NCBI RefSeq assembly: GCF_018130785.1
Contig: NZ_JAFCJT010000012.1
Span: forward strand, 124,001 to 188,000
Length of the DNA: 64,000 bases
Origin: Bradyrhizobium liaoningense
GTDB taxonomy: Bacteria > Pseudomonadota > Alphaproteobacteria > Rhizobiales > Xanthobacteraceae
Reading direction: 5' to 3'
Under the pieces are notes generated by a model. It had not been told where the DNA came from and made no database searches. It worked only from the letters and a program-made list of their open reading frames with translations. This document shows, piece by piece, positions 25,413 through 33,680 of this stretch (its first letter is position 1; each line of letters begins with the position of its first letter). The translations under genes and the position numbers were made by a program.

Positions 25413-26858
25413 TCAACCTTTGCGGATCTTTGCGTAGGCGGCGAGCGCGCGCTCGCGCCCCTTCGCGTGGTCGACGATCGGCTGCGGATAGGTCTTGCCG
25501 AGCGTGACGCCCGCACTCGCGAGCTCGATCGGTGTTGCCTGCCAGGGCTGATGGATCAGCTTGGCCGGCACGTCTTTCAACTCCGGCACCCAGCGCCGGA
25601 CGTAGGCCCCATCAGGATCGAACTTCTCGCCCTGGAGAGTTGGATTGAACACGCGGAAATACGGCGCGGCGTCGGCGCCGCAGCCGGCGACCCATTGCCA
25701 GTTGGCCGGATTGCTGCCGGCATCCGCATCAACCAGCGTGTCCCAGAACCAGCTCTCGCCGTCGCGCCAGTCGATCAGCAGATGCTTGACCAGGAAGGAC
25801 GCCACCACCATCCGCACCCGGTTGTGCATCACGCCAGTGTGCCAGAGCTCGCGCAGGCCGGCATCGACAATGGGATAGCCCGTGCGTCCGCGCTGCCAGG
25901 CGGCGAGCGCTTTCTTGTCGCCCTTCCAGGGGAAGCCATCGAAATTCGTTTGCAGGTTTTCCGTGGCAAGGCCGGGATGATCGTGGAGGAGATGGCGGCA
26001 GAACTCGCGCCAGCCGAGCTCGCTCAGGAACTTTTCGACGCCGGGCCCGATCGCAGGATTCTCCGCCGCGGCAAAGCGCGCGGCGTGCCAGACCTGGCGC
26101 GGGCTGATCTCGCCGAACCTCAAGTGAGGCGACAGACCTGAAGTGCCCTCGCGGTCCGGGCGGTCGCGGTCGCCGACATAGAAGCGCGCGGTGTGCTCGA
26201 GGAAGTCGCGCAGGCGCTCGCGGGCCGAGGCTTCGCCCGGCGTCCAGCTCTCGCGCAGGCCGCCAGCCCAGTCGGGCTTTGCCGGCTCGAGCTTCCAGCT
26301 CTCCAGCGCGTCGCTGGCGAGCTGCGGCGCAGGGCGTAGCTCCCTCGGTGCGGGCAGAGGCTTGGGCGGATCGCCCAGCGACAGCACCCGCCGCCAGAAC
26401 GGCGTGAACACGCGAAGACCCCGGCCTTCCTTGTTGCGGATCGCCGAGGGCGGGACGAGCAAGTCGCCGGGGAAGCTCCGCGAGTCCACGCCGAGCTTTG
26501 CCAGCGCCGCTTCGAGCTGCCTCTCAGCCGCCTGATGCGGCGACTGCGCGATCCCGTTCCAGTAGACGGCGCTCGCTCCGCTCTCGCGCGCCAGTTCAGT
26601 GATCACCCTGGCCGCCGGTCCCTTGCGCAGGATCAGCGATCCGCCGCGCGCGGAGATCTCGGTGCCGAGGGCCCGCAGCGACTGCGCCAGCCACCAGCGC
26701 GCCGCGGCGCCTGCTGCTCGCCCGGCCGCGTCATCCAGCACATAGAGGCAGATCACCGGCGTGCCGTTCTTGGAGGCGGCGTGGAGGGCGGGGTGGTCGG
26801 ACAGCCGAAGGTCGTCGCGGAACCAGACGATGATGGGCGGCGCGCTTGGCGTAGTCAG
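25413..26858 (-). CDS. phrB: Deoxyribodipyrimidine photolyase
   Basis: About 481 residues. It uses light and FAD to split cyclobutane pyrimidine dimers. The N-terminal antenna domain starts PPIIVWFRDDLRLSDHPALH; the FAD domain carries FLSELGWREFCRHLL, GYPIVDAGLRELWHTGVMHN, NRVRMVVASFLVKHLLIDWR and NWQWVAGCGADAAPYFRVFNP, all normal for class-I photolyases. No ATG, GTG or TTG is available in frame near the conserved start. CTG at 26858 lies five bases after CGAGGA and gives LTTPSAPP, the expected position. The frame upstream, open to 28037, overlaps the MCP gene and is spurious. Confidence 0.92.
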   Translation of the reverse strand: MTTPSAPPIIVWFRDDLRLSDHPALHAASKNGTPVICLYVLDDAAGRAAGAAARWWLAQSLRALGTEISARGGSLILRKGPAARVITELARESGASAVYWNGIAQSPHQAAERQLEAALAKLGVDSRSFPGDLLVPPSAIRNKEGRGLRVFTPFWRRVLSLGDPPKPLPAPRELRPAPQLASDALESWKLEPAKPDWAGGLRESWTPGEASARERLRDFLEHTARFYVGDRDRPDREGTSGLSPHLRFGEISPRQVWHAARFAAAENPAIGPGVEKFLSELGWREFCRHLLHDHPGLATENLQTNFDGFPWKGDKKALAAWQRGRTGYPIVDAGLRELWHTGVMHNRVRMVVASFLVKHLLIDWRDGESWFWDTLVDADAGSNPANWQWVAGCGADAAPYFRVFNPTLQGEKFDPDGAYVRRWVPELKDVPAKLIHQPWQATPIELASAGVTLGKTYPQPIVDHAKGRERALAAYAKIRKG

Positions 26859-26972
26859 GGTGTCCTCGTTTACAATTTGGCAACCATGCCGCGCGGCTCG
26901 GTGTGAACCGTCGTTAATGCGACCGTAAGCCGGATGCAGGAATATGCAGGAATTACGGGGGTTGTTCCATTC

Positions 26973-28703
26973 ATGTCTAACCGTTCGACGGCGAAGTTCC
27001 TGCCGCAATTCAAGCTGGGTACCAAGTCCGTCCTGTGCGCCGTGCTGCTGATCGCCGTAAATACGGCGCTCGTGGTCGGCGCCGGCTACTGGTCGCTCAC
27101 CTCCGCCTTCAACGATCGCGCGCTGCGCGACATCGAGGTCAATCTGCGCACGCTGGCGCTGGCCTTTGCCGAGACCGTTCCCGACGCGAAGATCACGATG
27201 CGGGATGGCGCGGTGGCGCGCGCCGAGATCCCCAAGATGCCCGATTTCAAGGATCACGCCATCGTCGATCGCGCGGTGTCCTATGTCGGCGGCAATGCGA
27301 CCCTGTTCGTGTTCGACGATGCGAGCGGGCAGTTCGTCCGCCGCTCGACCAACGTGAAGAAGGAGAATGGCGACCGCGCTGTCGGGACCCAGCTTGCCGC
27401 CGATCATCCCGGGCAGGCCGTTCTGCGCCGCGGCGAGGCGTACAAGGGCCCGGCCACGCTGTTCGGCAAAACCTTCATGACCGCCTATTTCCCGGTCGCG
27501 GATGCAACCGGCAAGGTCGTCGGCATTCTCTATGTCGGCATCCCGATGGCGCAGTTCGAGAGCATGCTGACCCAGGCGATATCGAGCATGGGGGCCGCCG
27601 CGGGCCTTGCCGCGCTCCTGGTCCTGGTCCTCACCTTGCTGGTCGTCCGCCGCGTCACCAAGCCGCTCACCTCGGTCACGCGCTCGCTGACGGCGCTCGC
27701 CGAAGGCCAGAGCGACGTGGAGATCGATTGCGAGGATCGCGCCGACGAGATCGGCGAGATCGCCCGCACGGTCGCCGTGTTCAAGAGCAACTCGCTGGAG
27801 CGGGCGCGCCTGCGCAGCGAGCAGGCGGCGGCTTCGGCTGCCGCTGTCGAGCAGCGCAAATCCGACCTGCGCAACTTCGTTGAGGAATTCCGCGGCAGCG
27901 TCGGCGGCATCCTCGACAAGGTGCTGAGCTCCTCCGGTGAGTTCGAACGGGCGGCGCGGCAACTCACCGACACTGCGCGCTCCACGGCCGACCTGTCGGC
28001 GCAGTCGGCCGGCGCATCCGAGAACGCCTCCGAGCACGTCCGCACGGCGGCCTCAGCCTCCGACGAGCTGTCCCAGTCGATCTCCGAGATCACCCGCCGG
28101 GTGCAGGAGTCCAACGAGATCTCTGCCGAAGCGGTGCGGCAGGCCGAGGCGACCGACCAGCGCATCGCGCAGCTCTCCGAGGCGGGCGCGCGCATCGGCG
28201 ACGTCGTCAAGCTGATCACCTCGATCGCCGAACAGACCAACTTGCTGGCGCTGAACGCCACCATCGAGGCCGCGCGCGCGGGCGATGCGGGCCGTGGTTT
28301 CGCCGTGGTGGCTCAGGAGGTCAAGACGCTTGCCGGCCAGACGGCCAAGGCGACCGACGAGATCTCGAACCAGATCGCCAGCATGCAGCTTGCGACCGAG
28401 GAGTCGGTAGCTGCCGTGAAGGGGATCGGCCAGATCATCGAACGCATCAGCGGCATCGCGAGCTCGATCTCGGCTGCGGTCGAGCAGCAGCGGAGCGCGA
28501 CCCACAACATCGCGGCCAGCGTCCGCGCTGCGGCCTCCGGCACTGCCGACGTCGCGATCAATGTCCGTCATGCCGCCAAGGGTGCGAGCGAGACAGGCGA
28601 GACCTCGAGTCGGATGTTTGCTTCCGCCCAGGCGCTGTCAGGCGAGAGCCTGCATCTCAAGGCCGAGGTCGACGGCTTCCTCGAGCGCGTGCACGCGGCC
28701 TGA
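26973..28703 (+). CDS. Methyl-accepting chemotaxis protein
   Basis: 576 residues. An N-terminal helix (SVLCAVLLIAVNTALVVGAGYW), a periplasmic single-Cache-like ligand domain of about 150 residues (FVFDDASGQFVRRSTNV), a second helix (GLAALLVLVLTLLVV), HAMP, and a long coiled-coil signalling domain with the tip AEQTNLLALNATIEAARAGD. No CheR-binding pentapeptide is at the C-terminus (ends FLERVHAA). No che genes are nearby. An ATG at 26934 would add 13 residues; neither start has a strong ribosome site. It is transcribed divergently from the photolyase. Confidence 0.9.
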   Translation: MSNRSTAKFLPQFKLGTKSVLCAVLLIAVNTALVVGAGYWSLTSAFNDRALRDIEVNLRTLALAFAETVPDAKITMRDGAVARAEIPKMPDFKDHAIVDRAVSYVGGNATLFVFDDASGQFVRRSTNVKKENGDRAVGTQLAADHPGQAVLRRGEAYKGPATLFGKTFMTAYFPVADATGKVVGILYVGIPMAQFESMLTQAISSMGAAAGLAALLVLVLTLLVVRRVTKPLTSVTRSLTALAEGQSDVEIDCEDRADEIGEIARTVAVFKSNSLERARLRSEQAAASAAAVEQRKSDLRNFVEEFRGSVGGILDKVLSSSGEFERAARQLTDTARSTADLSAQSAGASENASEHVRTAASASDELSQSISEITRRVQESNEISAEAVRQAEATDQRIAQLSEAGARIGDVVKLITSIAEQTNLLALNATIEAARAGDAGRGFAVVAQEVKTLAGQTAKATDEISNQIASMQLATEESVAAVKGIGQIIERISGIASSISAAVEQQRSATHNIAASVRAAASGTADVAINVRHAAKGASETGETSSRMFASAQALSGESLHLKAEVDGFLERVHAA

Positions 28704-28736
28704 GGGGCGATTAGTCCTGGCGGTCGAAGGACCGGC

Positions 28737-28803
28737 CCCAATGCGCAATTGCACATTGGGGAATTTCGAGATCCCCGGTTCGCGCTTTCGCGCGAACCGG
28801 GAT
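28737..28803. repeat. Palindromic intergenic element, family F
   Basis: ATGCGCAATTGCACATTGGGG is followed by a hairpin whose arms are 28771-28784 (contains CGGTTCGCG) and 28791-28803 (contains CGCGAACCG). It lies between the convergent MCP and peroxiredoxin genes. The ATGCGCAATTG part recurs in the element at 10343, suggesting a composite family. Confidence 0.72.
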
Positions 28804-28839
28804 GACTTTTGCGGTTGCCAGGCGCAACCGCCAAAAGTC
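28804..28839. terminator. Hairpin at the 3' end of the peroxiredoxin gene
   Basis: GACTTTTGCGGTTGC and GCAACCGCCAAAAGTC pair with one bulge (outer arms 28804-28810 and 28833-28839). On the minus strand the stem itself ends in a CAAAAGTC run without a distal poly-T, so termination is likely but not certain. The right arm overlaps the peroxiredoxin stop codon. Confidence 0.6.
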
Positions 28840-29497
28840 ACTTCGGCTGCGGTACGATCCGGATGTAGGGCTTCGGTTCCTTCCAACCCTGCGGATAGAT
28901 CGTCTTGGCCTCGTCGTTGGAGACCGAGCCGGCGATGATGACGTCCTCGCCCTGCGACCAGTCGGCCGGCGTTGCGACGCGATGCTTGGCGGTGAGCTGG
29001 AGCGAGTCGATGACGCGCAGGATCTCCTGAAAATTCCGCCCCGTGGTCATCGGATAGACCAGCACCAGCTTGATCTTCTTGTCGGGGCCGATGATGAAGA
29101 CGTTGCGGACGGTCTGGTTGTCAGCCGGCGTGCGGGTGAGGGGATCGCCCGAGGTCGAGGCCGGCAGCATCTCGTAGAGCTTCGAGACGTTGAAGTCGGT
29201 GTCGCCGATCATCGGATAGTTGGGAGCCTCGCCTTGCGTCTCCTTGATGTCCTCCGACCATTTGGAATGGCGGTCGACCGGATCGACCGAGAGGCCCATC
29301 AGCTTGACGCCGCGCTTGTCGAATTCCGGCTTCAGCTTCGCAAGCGCGCCGAGCTCGGTCGTACAAACCGGCGTGAAGTCCTTGGGATGCGAGAACAGGA
29401 GGGCCCAGCTATTGCCGATCCAGTCGTGGAACTTGATCTTCCCTTCGGTGGTCTCGGCTTCGAAGTCGGGCGCGGTGGTGCCGATCGGGAGTGTCAT
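28838..29497 (-). CDS. 1-Cys peroxiredoxin (Prx6 family)
   Basis: 219 residues. The peroxidatic Cys45 lies in SHPKDFTPVCTTELG, the Prx6-subfamily active site, and the long C-terminal domain (about 170-219) is the Prx6 dimerisation extension. No resolving Cys is present, so an external thiol must regenerate it. Role: reduction of H2O2 and organic peroxides in the cytoplasm. GAGGTAGAACC precedes the ATG. An inverted repeat about 60 bp upstream of the start may be an operator. No regulator gene is adjacent. Confidence 0.94.
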   Translation of the reverse strand: MTLPIGTTAPDFEAETTEGKIKFHDWIGNSWALLFSHPKDFTPVCTTELGALAKLKPEFDKRGVKLMGLSVDPVDRHSKWSEDIKETQGEAPNYPMIGDTDFNVSKLYEMLPASTSGDPLTRTPADNQTVRNVFIIGPDKKIKLVLVYPMTTGRNFQEILRVIDSLQLTAKHRVATPADWSQGEDVIIAGSVSNDEAKTIYPQGWKEPKPYIRIVPQPK

Positions 29498-29558
29498 GGT
29501 TCTACCTCATCTCATTGAATTTACTTGGTAATTCATCTTTTGTCGTCGCGGTCAGTAT

Positions 29559-29575
29559 AGGGTCTCAGCGACCCT
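29559..29575. promoter_or_regulatory. Inverted repeat upstream of the peroxiredoxin
   Basis: AGGGTC (29559-29564) and GACCCT (29570-29575) are perfect inverted complements separated by TCAGC, 62-78 bp upstream of the peroxiredoxin ATG. It is a fair operator candidate for a stress regulator. The rest of the 381-bp gap (29498-29878) is relatively AT-rich and shows no convincing gene; it must hold the promoters of both divergent genes. Confidence 0.45.
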
Positions 29576-29878
29576 AAGTGAACCGCTTCAAGTAAAATGT
29601 GAATTCCTTCTTTGAACGGCCGATTTCCTAGCACCTTTCTGTTACAGGGGCGCCTGCGGCGAAACATCTCCACCGGAGCCGCACGGTCTCGATTGCCCAG
29701 ATAATGCCTTTTATGACTCGCATCACGCTCGCCCGACGCTCTCCGGAACCGAAATGGTCCTCGTGGCGACTAATCGGCAACCATTGAGAAAAGTCGCGAT
29801 CCCCGTATCGAATCATTAACCACCCCTTTACGCCGGCATGAAAATGCTGGTCGATCAGAAGAAATCTGGAAGTGAACT

Positions 29879-30451
29879 ATGTCTGCCGCTGCGCCTAAGT
29901 CCGTTGACTCGCCGTCCCTCGAACCGTCCTGCCGCGATACCGCGGCTCATGCATTGACCGTCGTGCGCGACGGCGTGATCACGGGCGAAGGCCCGACCAC
30001 CAAGGGCCGGGTCCACTTTTCCCGCTCGCTCGATGCCGATGACACCGCCTGGTGCGCGCGCATCCTCACCGCCACCGCGGTCAACGACCAGCCGGTCAGC
30101 CGTGCTGAAGCCGAAGCCCTGTTCGAGATCAACGAAGCCGCGACCGAGCGCACCGATGCTGGCCGGTTCGACGATTTGCTGGCCAAGGCCGTCGCCCATT
30201 ATGCCGCGAGCGCCTCGGGTTTGAAGGTGCCGCCGCGCAGCGTCGCGCTGTCGGCAGAGTCCGACATCGAGAGCTGGGCGCCGTCCTACGCGTCGAAGGT
30301 CAACAGCGAAATGCTGGAATGGATCGCCGGCCAGATGCGCGGCAAGCGCCAGAACAACCGTCGTCTGATGGCGATGGTGGCGACTTTCCTTGGCGCCACC
30401 GCGCTGCCTCTGGCAGGCCAATTGCCGAACGTGTTCGACATCGGCATGTAA
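29879..30451 (+). CDS. Conserved hypothetical protein
   Basis: 190 residues, no signal peptide. The middle (PVSRAEAEALFEINEAATER...FDDLLAKAVAHY) is a helical motif I have seen in hypothetical proteins of this group, and the C-terminus has a hydrophobic segment (LMAMVATFLGATALPLAGQ) that could attach the protein to the membrane. The ATG follows GGAAGTG. A repeat and then a strong terminator lie downstream. No function can be given. Confidence 0.7.
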   Translation: MSAAAPKSVDSPSLEPSCRDTAAHALTVVRDGVITGEGPTTKGRVHFSRSLDADDTAWCARILTATAVNDQPVSRAEAEALFEINEAATERTDAGRFDDLLAKAVAHYAASASGLKVPPRSVALSAESDIESWAPSYASKVNSEMLEWIAGQMRGKRQNNRRLMAMVATFLGATALPLAGQLPNVFDIGM

Positions 30452-30454
30452 GAA

Positions 30455-30510
30455 CGAAAGCGTTTTCGAGCGAATTGGAATACCGGCTCGCGTGAAGAAA
30501 ACGCATTAAA
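30455..30510. repeat. Palindromic intergenic element, family G
   Basis: GCGTTTTC (30460-30467) and GAAAACGC (30497-30504) flank an inner region GAGCGAATTGGAATACCGGC. This is the recurring 'gcgttttcgagcgaa...gaaaacgc' element of Bradyrhizobium genomes. Only one copy is in the window. Confidence 0.75.
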
Positions 30511-30555
30511 ATAAGAATCAGATCGTCGCGCCCCTTGCGGGGCGCCAGAGCAAGC

Positions 30556-30582
30556 GGCGGGGTTATTTCCCCGCCGTTTTTT
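30556..30582 (+). terminator. Rho-independent terminator
   Basis: GGCGGGG (30556-30562) and CCCCGCC (30569-30575) form a 7-bp stem with loop TTATTT, followed by GTTTTTTG. It ends the gene at 29879; the loop overlaps the stop codon of the convergent phosphatase-family gene. Confidence 0.88.
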
Positions 30583-32419
30583 GTTTGCCGGCGTCCGGGT
30601 CGAGCCCGAGCGTACGGCCCGGGAAGCCGGCGGCGTCGAAATAACGCTGGCTGCCGACGCGCTGGACGTTGAGCACGGTCTCAAGACCGTTCTCCGACTT
30701 CTTCTTCGACCTCTCCACGCTCTTGTACGCCTTCGGCACGATGCCGTTGGGCAGCGCCTCCGACATCACGCGGCCGACGAGGCCGCCGTTCTGCGAACCG
30801 CGCAAACCGAGGAGATGGGCGGACGTCATGCCGACGTCGGCGTTGCTGACCGGGATCTCGCTGACATAGCCGGCTTTGAAGTCCGGACCGATCGCGGCCA
30901 TGAAGTTCATGGTGTCGCCGCGGCTGAAGCTGCCATGCATACCCTGGCCCTGGCGCAGCACGGTGTCGGCGACCTGCACCGAGCAGTTGGTCGGTGCTTC
31001 GCCGCAATCGCTGGCATAGGAGCGGAAGTTGACGACGATCGACGGCGTCGGCGTCGCCGACTTGCCGCGCAGATTGAGGCTCGACAGTGGCAGCGTGCCC
31101 GGGAACCGGCCGAGTGAGTCCTCGACGAACAGGCCGGAGACGTAGTCCTGCTCGAGCAGCGCCTTGATCGTTTTCGCCGCCAGCTTCTTGTCCTTGCTCG
31201 GCAGATAGATGAGGTCCGAACCGCCATTGGTGGCGACGACGACGTCGGGCTTGGCCGGATCCTTGCCGAGCACGCCATTGCCGGCCTTCGGATGCTTGTT
31301 GCCTTCAACCTTCGCATTCTTGTCGTTGGGATCGAACAGCGGCAGATCGAGCGCTTTCGCAAGGTCGATCGCCAGAAAGCCCATCGGCAGGAAGTCCTTC
31401 GGCGTATCGTCATAGCTGAGCTTGGCCGAGGGACTGGTCTTGCTTTCCTTGGAGATGGTCGAGAAGCCGTGGTCGGCCTGGACCATGATGTTGGTGTTGG
31501 CGGCGAGTCCGAGCTCGTCCAGCGCCCTGCGCAACTGGGCGAGGTTGTCGTCGGCGTTCTTGATGCCAGCCATCGAGGTCGGCCCGTTGATGCCGGGCTT
31601 GATCTGGTTGAGGCTGTCGCCGGTGTTGTGCTGGCTGCCGTCGGGATCGCGCGACCAGAACACCAGCACGAAGGGCTTGTTGCGGGCCTTGAACATCGGC
31701 AGCACCACCTTGGTGGCGACGTCGGCGAAATAGGCCTGCTGTGCGACGTTGGCGACAATGGTGCCGGGCGTCTTGGCATCGCCGGCCTTGCTGTTGTCGC
31801 CGCGCGGGGGCGTTGCGAGGGGCAGGCCGGCCTTGGTCAGCGCCGCCCTCACCTCGTCCGACAGCGCCACGCCGTTCTTGCCGCCTGTGGAGTCGTCGAA
31901 CACGACCGAATGCAGGCCGGGCTTTTCGGGCTTGTCGGTGTGGTCGAACTGATAGGTCGGGCCGACCTTGCCGATCGCCGCGGTGCTGAGGCCCTTGTCG
32001 CGGGCCATCTTCAAAATGGTCTCTTCGTTGAGATAGTCGCCCTTGAAATGCTCGTCGATGTCGCCCAGCACGGCGTCGTTCTCGATGAAGGGGACCACGG
32101 TGTCGCCAGCGGGGACGGACGTGTAGTTGGTCCAGATCGTGTTGGAGAATACGCCGGTATCGCCGAGATAATGGCCGGTCGACATCGCCGAGCCGTTGGC
32201 CATGGTGAAGGTCGGGAAGAGGGAGTGCGGGTTCTTGAAGTTGACGCCCTTGTCGCGGACCTCGGCCATCGCCGGCGCCGTTTCAGGAGTGACCTTCAGC
32301 GCGCGCAGACCGTCGGGAATGAACAGGATCAGGTTACGGGGCGTGTTGTTCTGGGCGGAGGCAAATCCGGTGGACAGCACTGTCAGTCCGGCGGACAGCA
32401 ACACCAGTGAACGGCGCAT
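30563..32419 (-). CDS. Secreted alkaline phosphatase superfamily protein (phosphodiesterase/NPP type)
   Basis: 618 residues with a signal peptide (1-23, FASAQ). NLILFIPDGLRA holds the first metal Asp; NPHSLFPTFTMANGSAMSTGH holds the nucleophile Thr (FPTFTMANG) of nucleotide pyrophosphatase/phosphodiesterase-like enzymes; FWSRDPDGSQHNTGD and VQADHGFSTI hold the remaining metal ligands (Asp, His; Asp-His). So it should hydrolyse phosphoesters or nucleotides in the periplasm. AGGAG lies six bases before the ATG at 32419. Substrate (for example nucleotides or phospholipid headgroups) is not clear, and no Pho box was identified. Confidence 0.88.
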   Translation of the reverse strand: MRRSLVLLSAGLTVLSTGFASAQNNTPRNLILFIPDGLRALKVTPETAPAMAEVRDKGVNFKNPHSLFPTFTMANGSAMSTGHYLGDTGVFSNTIWTNYTSVPAGDTVVPFIENDAVLGDIDEHFKGDYLNEETILKMARDKGLSTAAIGKVGPTYQFDHTDKPEKPGLHSVVFDDSTGGKNGVALSDEVRAALTKAGLPLATPPRGDNSKAGDAKTPGTIVANVAQQAYFADVATKVVLPMFKARNKPFVLVFWSRDPDGSQHNTGDSLNQIKPGINGPTSMAGIKNADDNLAQLRRALDELGLAANTNIMVQADHGFSTISKESKTSPSAKLSYDDTPKDFLPMGFLAIDLAKALDLPLFDPNDKNAKVEGNKHPKAGNGVLGKDPAKPDVVVATNGGSDLIYLPSKDKKLAAKTIKALLEQDYVSGLFVEDSLGRFPGTLPLSSLNLRGKSATPTPSIVVNFRSYASDCGEAPTNCSVQVADTVLRQGQGMHGSFSRGDTMNFMAAIGPDFKAGYVSEIPVSNADVGMTSAHLLGLRGSQNGGLVGRVMSEALPNGIVPKAYKSVERSKKKSENGLETVLNVQRVGSQRYFDAAGFPGRTLGLDPDAGKQKTAGK

Positions 32420-32557
32420 CAAAATCTCCTAGCGGTGAGGCGGCTTGGCCGCCGACCGCGGCCCCCGGCAATCGTTTAGTTTTGCTGTATGACAGTTTTG
32501 TTACAAGGCCCGCTGCGCATGCAAGAGGGCTGGGGAGGGGCCTCATTGTCACGGACT

Positions 32558-32637
32558 CGTCATTGCGAGCGCAGCGAAGCAATCCAGAGTCTTTCCGCGG
32601 AGGCATTCTGGATTGCTCCGCTGCGCTCGCAATGACG
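32558..32637. repeat. Palindromic repeat, family A, copy 3
   Basis: Arms 32558-32587 and 32608-32637 are inverted complements with one mismatch (GCTCCGC for GCTTCGC). It is the same element as 1089-1167 and 6404-6483. It lies between the phosphatase gene and the small gene at 32725; the 305-bp gap holds nothing else that I can support apart from the terminator at 32694. Confidence 0.9.
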
Positions 32638-32693
32638 GAGGTTCGAGGCGACGGTGGCGTTTCGCAACTGGCAATGCGCACGCCGCAAAAGAA

Positions 32694-32722
32694 AGACCCG
32701 CCGCTCGATCAAGCGGCGGGTC
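32694..32722 (-). terminator. Strong rho-independent terminator, minus strand
   Basis: On the minus strand GACCCGCCGCT pairs with AGCGGCGGGTC around a short TGATCG loop and is followed by TTTCTTTT. The stem is about 11 perfect base pairs. It lies only two bases after the end of the small minus-strand reading frame at 32725 and is the best evidence that that gene is real. Confidence 0.88.
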
Positions 32723-32724
32723 CT

Positions 32725-32937
32725 TCAACAAAATTCGCGCCACCAGCTGCGATAGACGCCCGTCAGCGTGCCGTTGTTGTTTCCTTCCGGTCCGACATCG
32801 CCCTGAGTTGAACTCGGTGTCGGATGGTCGGAGCCGTTCAGCGCACCGTACGATCCGGCCGCATCGCGATAATACGCGCGCGGCCGAACCGGCTCATGCG
32901 ATGGGGAGCGTTCCGGACGCATTCGGATCCGCGCCAT
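32725..32937 (-). CDS. Small hypothetical protein (70 residues)
   Basis: 70 residues from the ATG at 32937, which has CGGAG three bases upstream. The N-terminal third is basic and Pro-rich (MARIRMRPERSPSHEPVRPR), the middle is Gly/Ser/Asn-rich (YGALNGSDHPTPSSTQGD) and the end is aromatic (YRSWWREFC). A strong terminator starts two bases after the stop. No signal peptide or membrane helix. I recognise no domain; good ribosome site plus terminator make it a likely gene. Confidence 0.6.
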   Translation of the reverse strand: MARIRMRPERSPSHEPVRPRAYYRDAAGSYGALNGSDHPTPSSTQGDVGPEGNNNGTLTGVYRSWWREFC

Positions 32938-33139
32938 CAACTCCGATCAACTGGTTATGAAGTATCGCTTCTGGAGCGAAGTGCCTGAAATCAACGGGAA
33001 ATTCCGGGCGTTCTGCCGCACCCCGTTTCCTGGTAATCCCGTGCCTTAACCAACAATTAATTATACGTTTGCGGGTGGGTGACAGCCCGGCCTAGCGTGC
33101 GGTGGGGAGCGGCCGAAGCCAAACGAGTTGGTGCGTATC

Positions 33140-33613
33140 ATGATGTCCAGATCACACGGCAGATCACTTGGCAGATCACTTGGGGCCTTGTTCGCCTCGC
33201 TCAGCGCAGCCGCGCTGCTCCTTGCCCCCAGCGACAGTTTTGCACGGCCCGGCGGCGCCGCGCCGCATGGCGTGACAGGCGTTGCGCCATCCGGCCCGAT
33301 GGCGCGGCCGCCGATGGCGCCGGGCGCCCGGTTCCGCGGGCGTAATACACCCTGGGTCTATTGGCCGGGCGGCGGCGGCTTCTTCTACGACAACCCTGGT
33401 TACAGCCAGCCCTTCGTCGATGCCGGCCAGCCCGTCTCCACCGACGTGCGCTACACCTACACCTATGACGTTCCCTGGGACTGGACGCATCGCTTCCCGC
33501 CGAACGTCGTGCCGTCCGACCGGCCTTACGTGCCGAGCTGCCCGACGGAGCAGGTGACGGTGCCCGGCCGTGGTGGCGGCGAGCACACCGTCAATATCAT
33601 GCGCTGCTACTGA
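33140..33613 (+). CDS. Secreted hypothetical protein
   Basis: About 157 residues. A signal peptide (GALFASLSAAALLLAPSDSFA) precedes a Gly/Pro/Arg-rich stretch, an aromatic region (TPWVYWPGGGGFFYDNPGY, YTYTYDVPWDWTHRF) and a C-terminal part with two Cys (PSCPTEQVTV, IMRCY). The layout is that of small envelope proteins of the group. A 12-bp tandem repeat in the DNA gives RSLGRSLG near the start. Start is uncertain between TTG 33128, ATG 33140 and ATG 33143. Confidence 0.72.
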   Translation: MMSRSHGRSLGRSLGALFASLSAAALLLAPSDSFARPGGAAPHGVTGVAPSGPMARPPMAPGARFRGRNTPWVYWPGGGGFFYDNPGYSQPFVDAGQPVSTDVRYTYTYDVPWDWTHRFPPNVVPSDRPYVPSCPTEQVTVPGRGGGEHTVNIMRCY

Positions 33614-33631
33614 GCGGCGTAGTCGCTTTTT

Positions 33632-33680
33632 GAGCATGATCGCTTCGGAAAACCGCTTCACACTTTTCCGGATCATGCTC
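33632..33680. repeat. Palindromic intergenic element, family H
   Basis: GAGCATGATC (33632-33641) and GATCATGCTC (33671-33680) are perfect inverted complements; CGGAAAACCGCTT lies in the middle. This GAGCATGATC...GATCATGCTC element is widespread in Rhizobiales intergenic regions. It separates the convergent secreted-protein and GNAT genes and may act as a terminator. Confidence 0.85.

Noticed and set aside
26859..28037. N-terminal extension of the photolyase frame
   Set aside because: Overlaps the chemoreceptor gene in antisense and has no photolyase-like sequence; conserved start is near 26858.
29628..29816. 62-codon minus-strand frame in the peroxiredoxin gap
   Set aside because: No ribosome site, no conserved motif and atypical composition.
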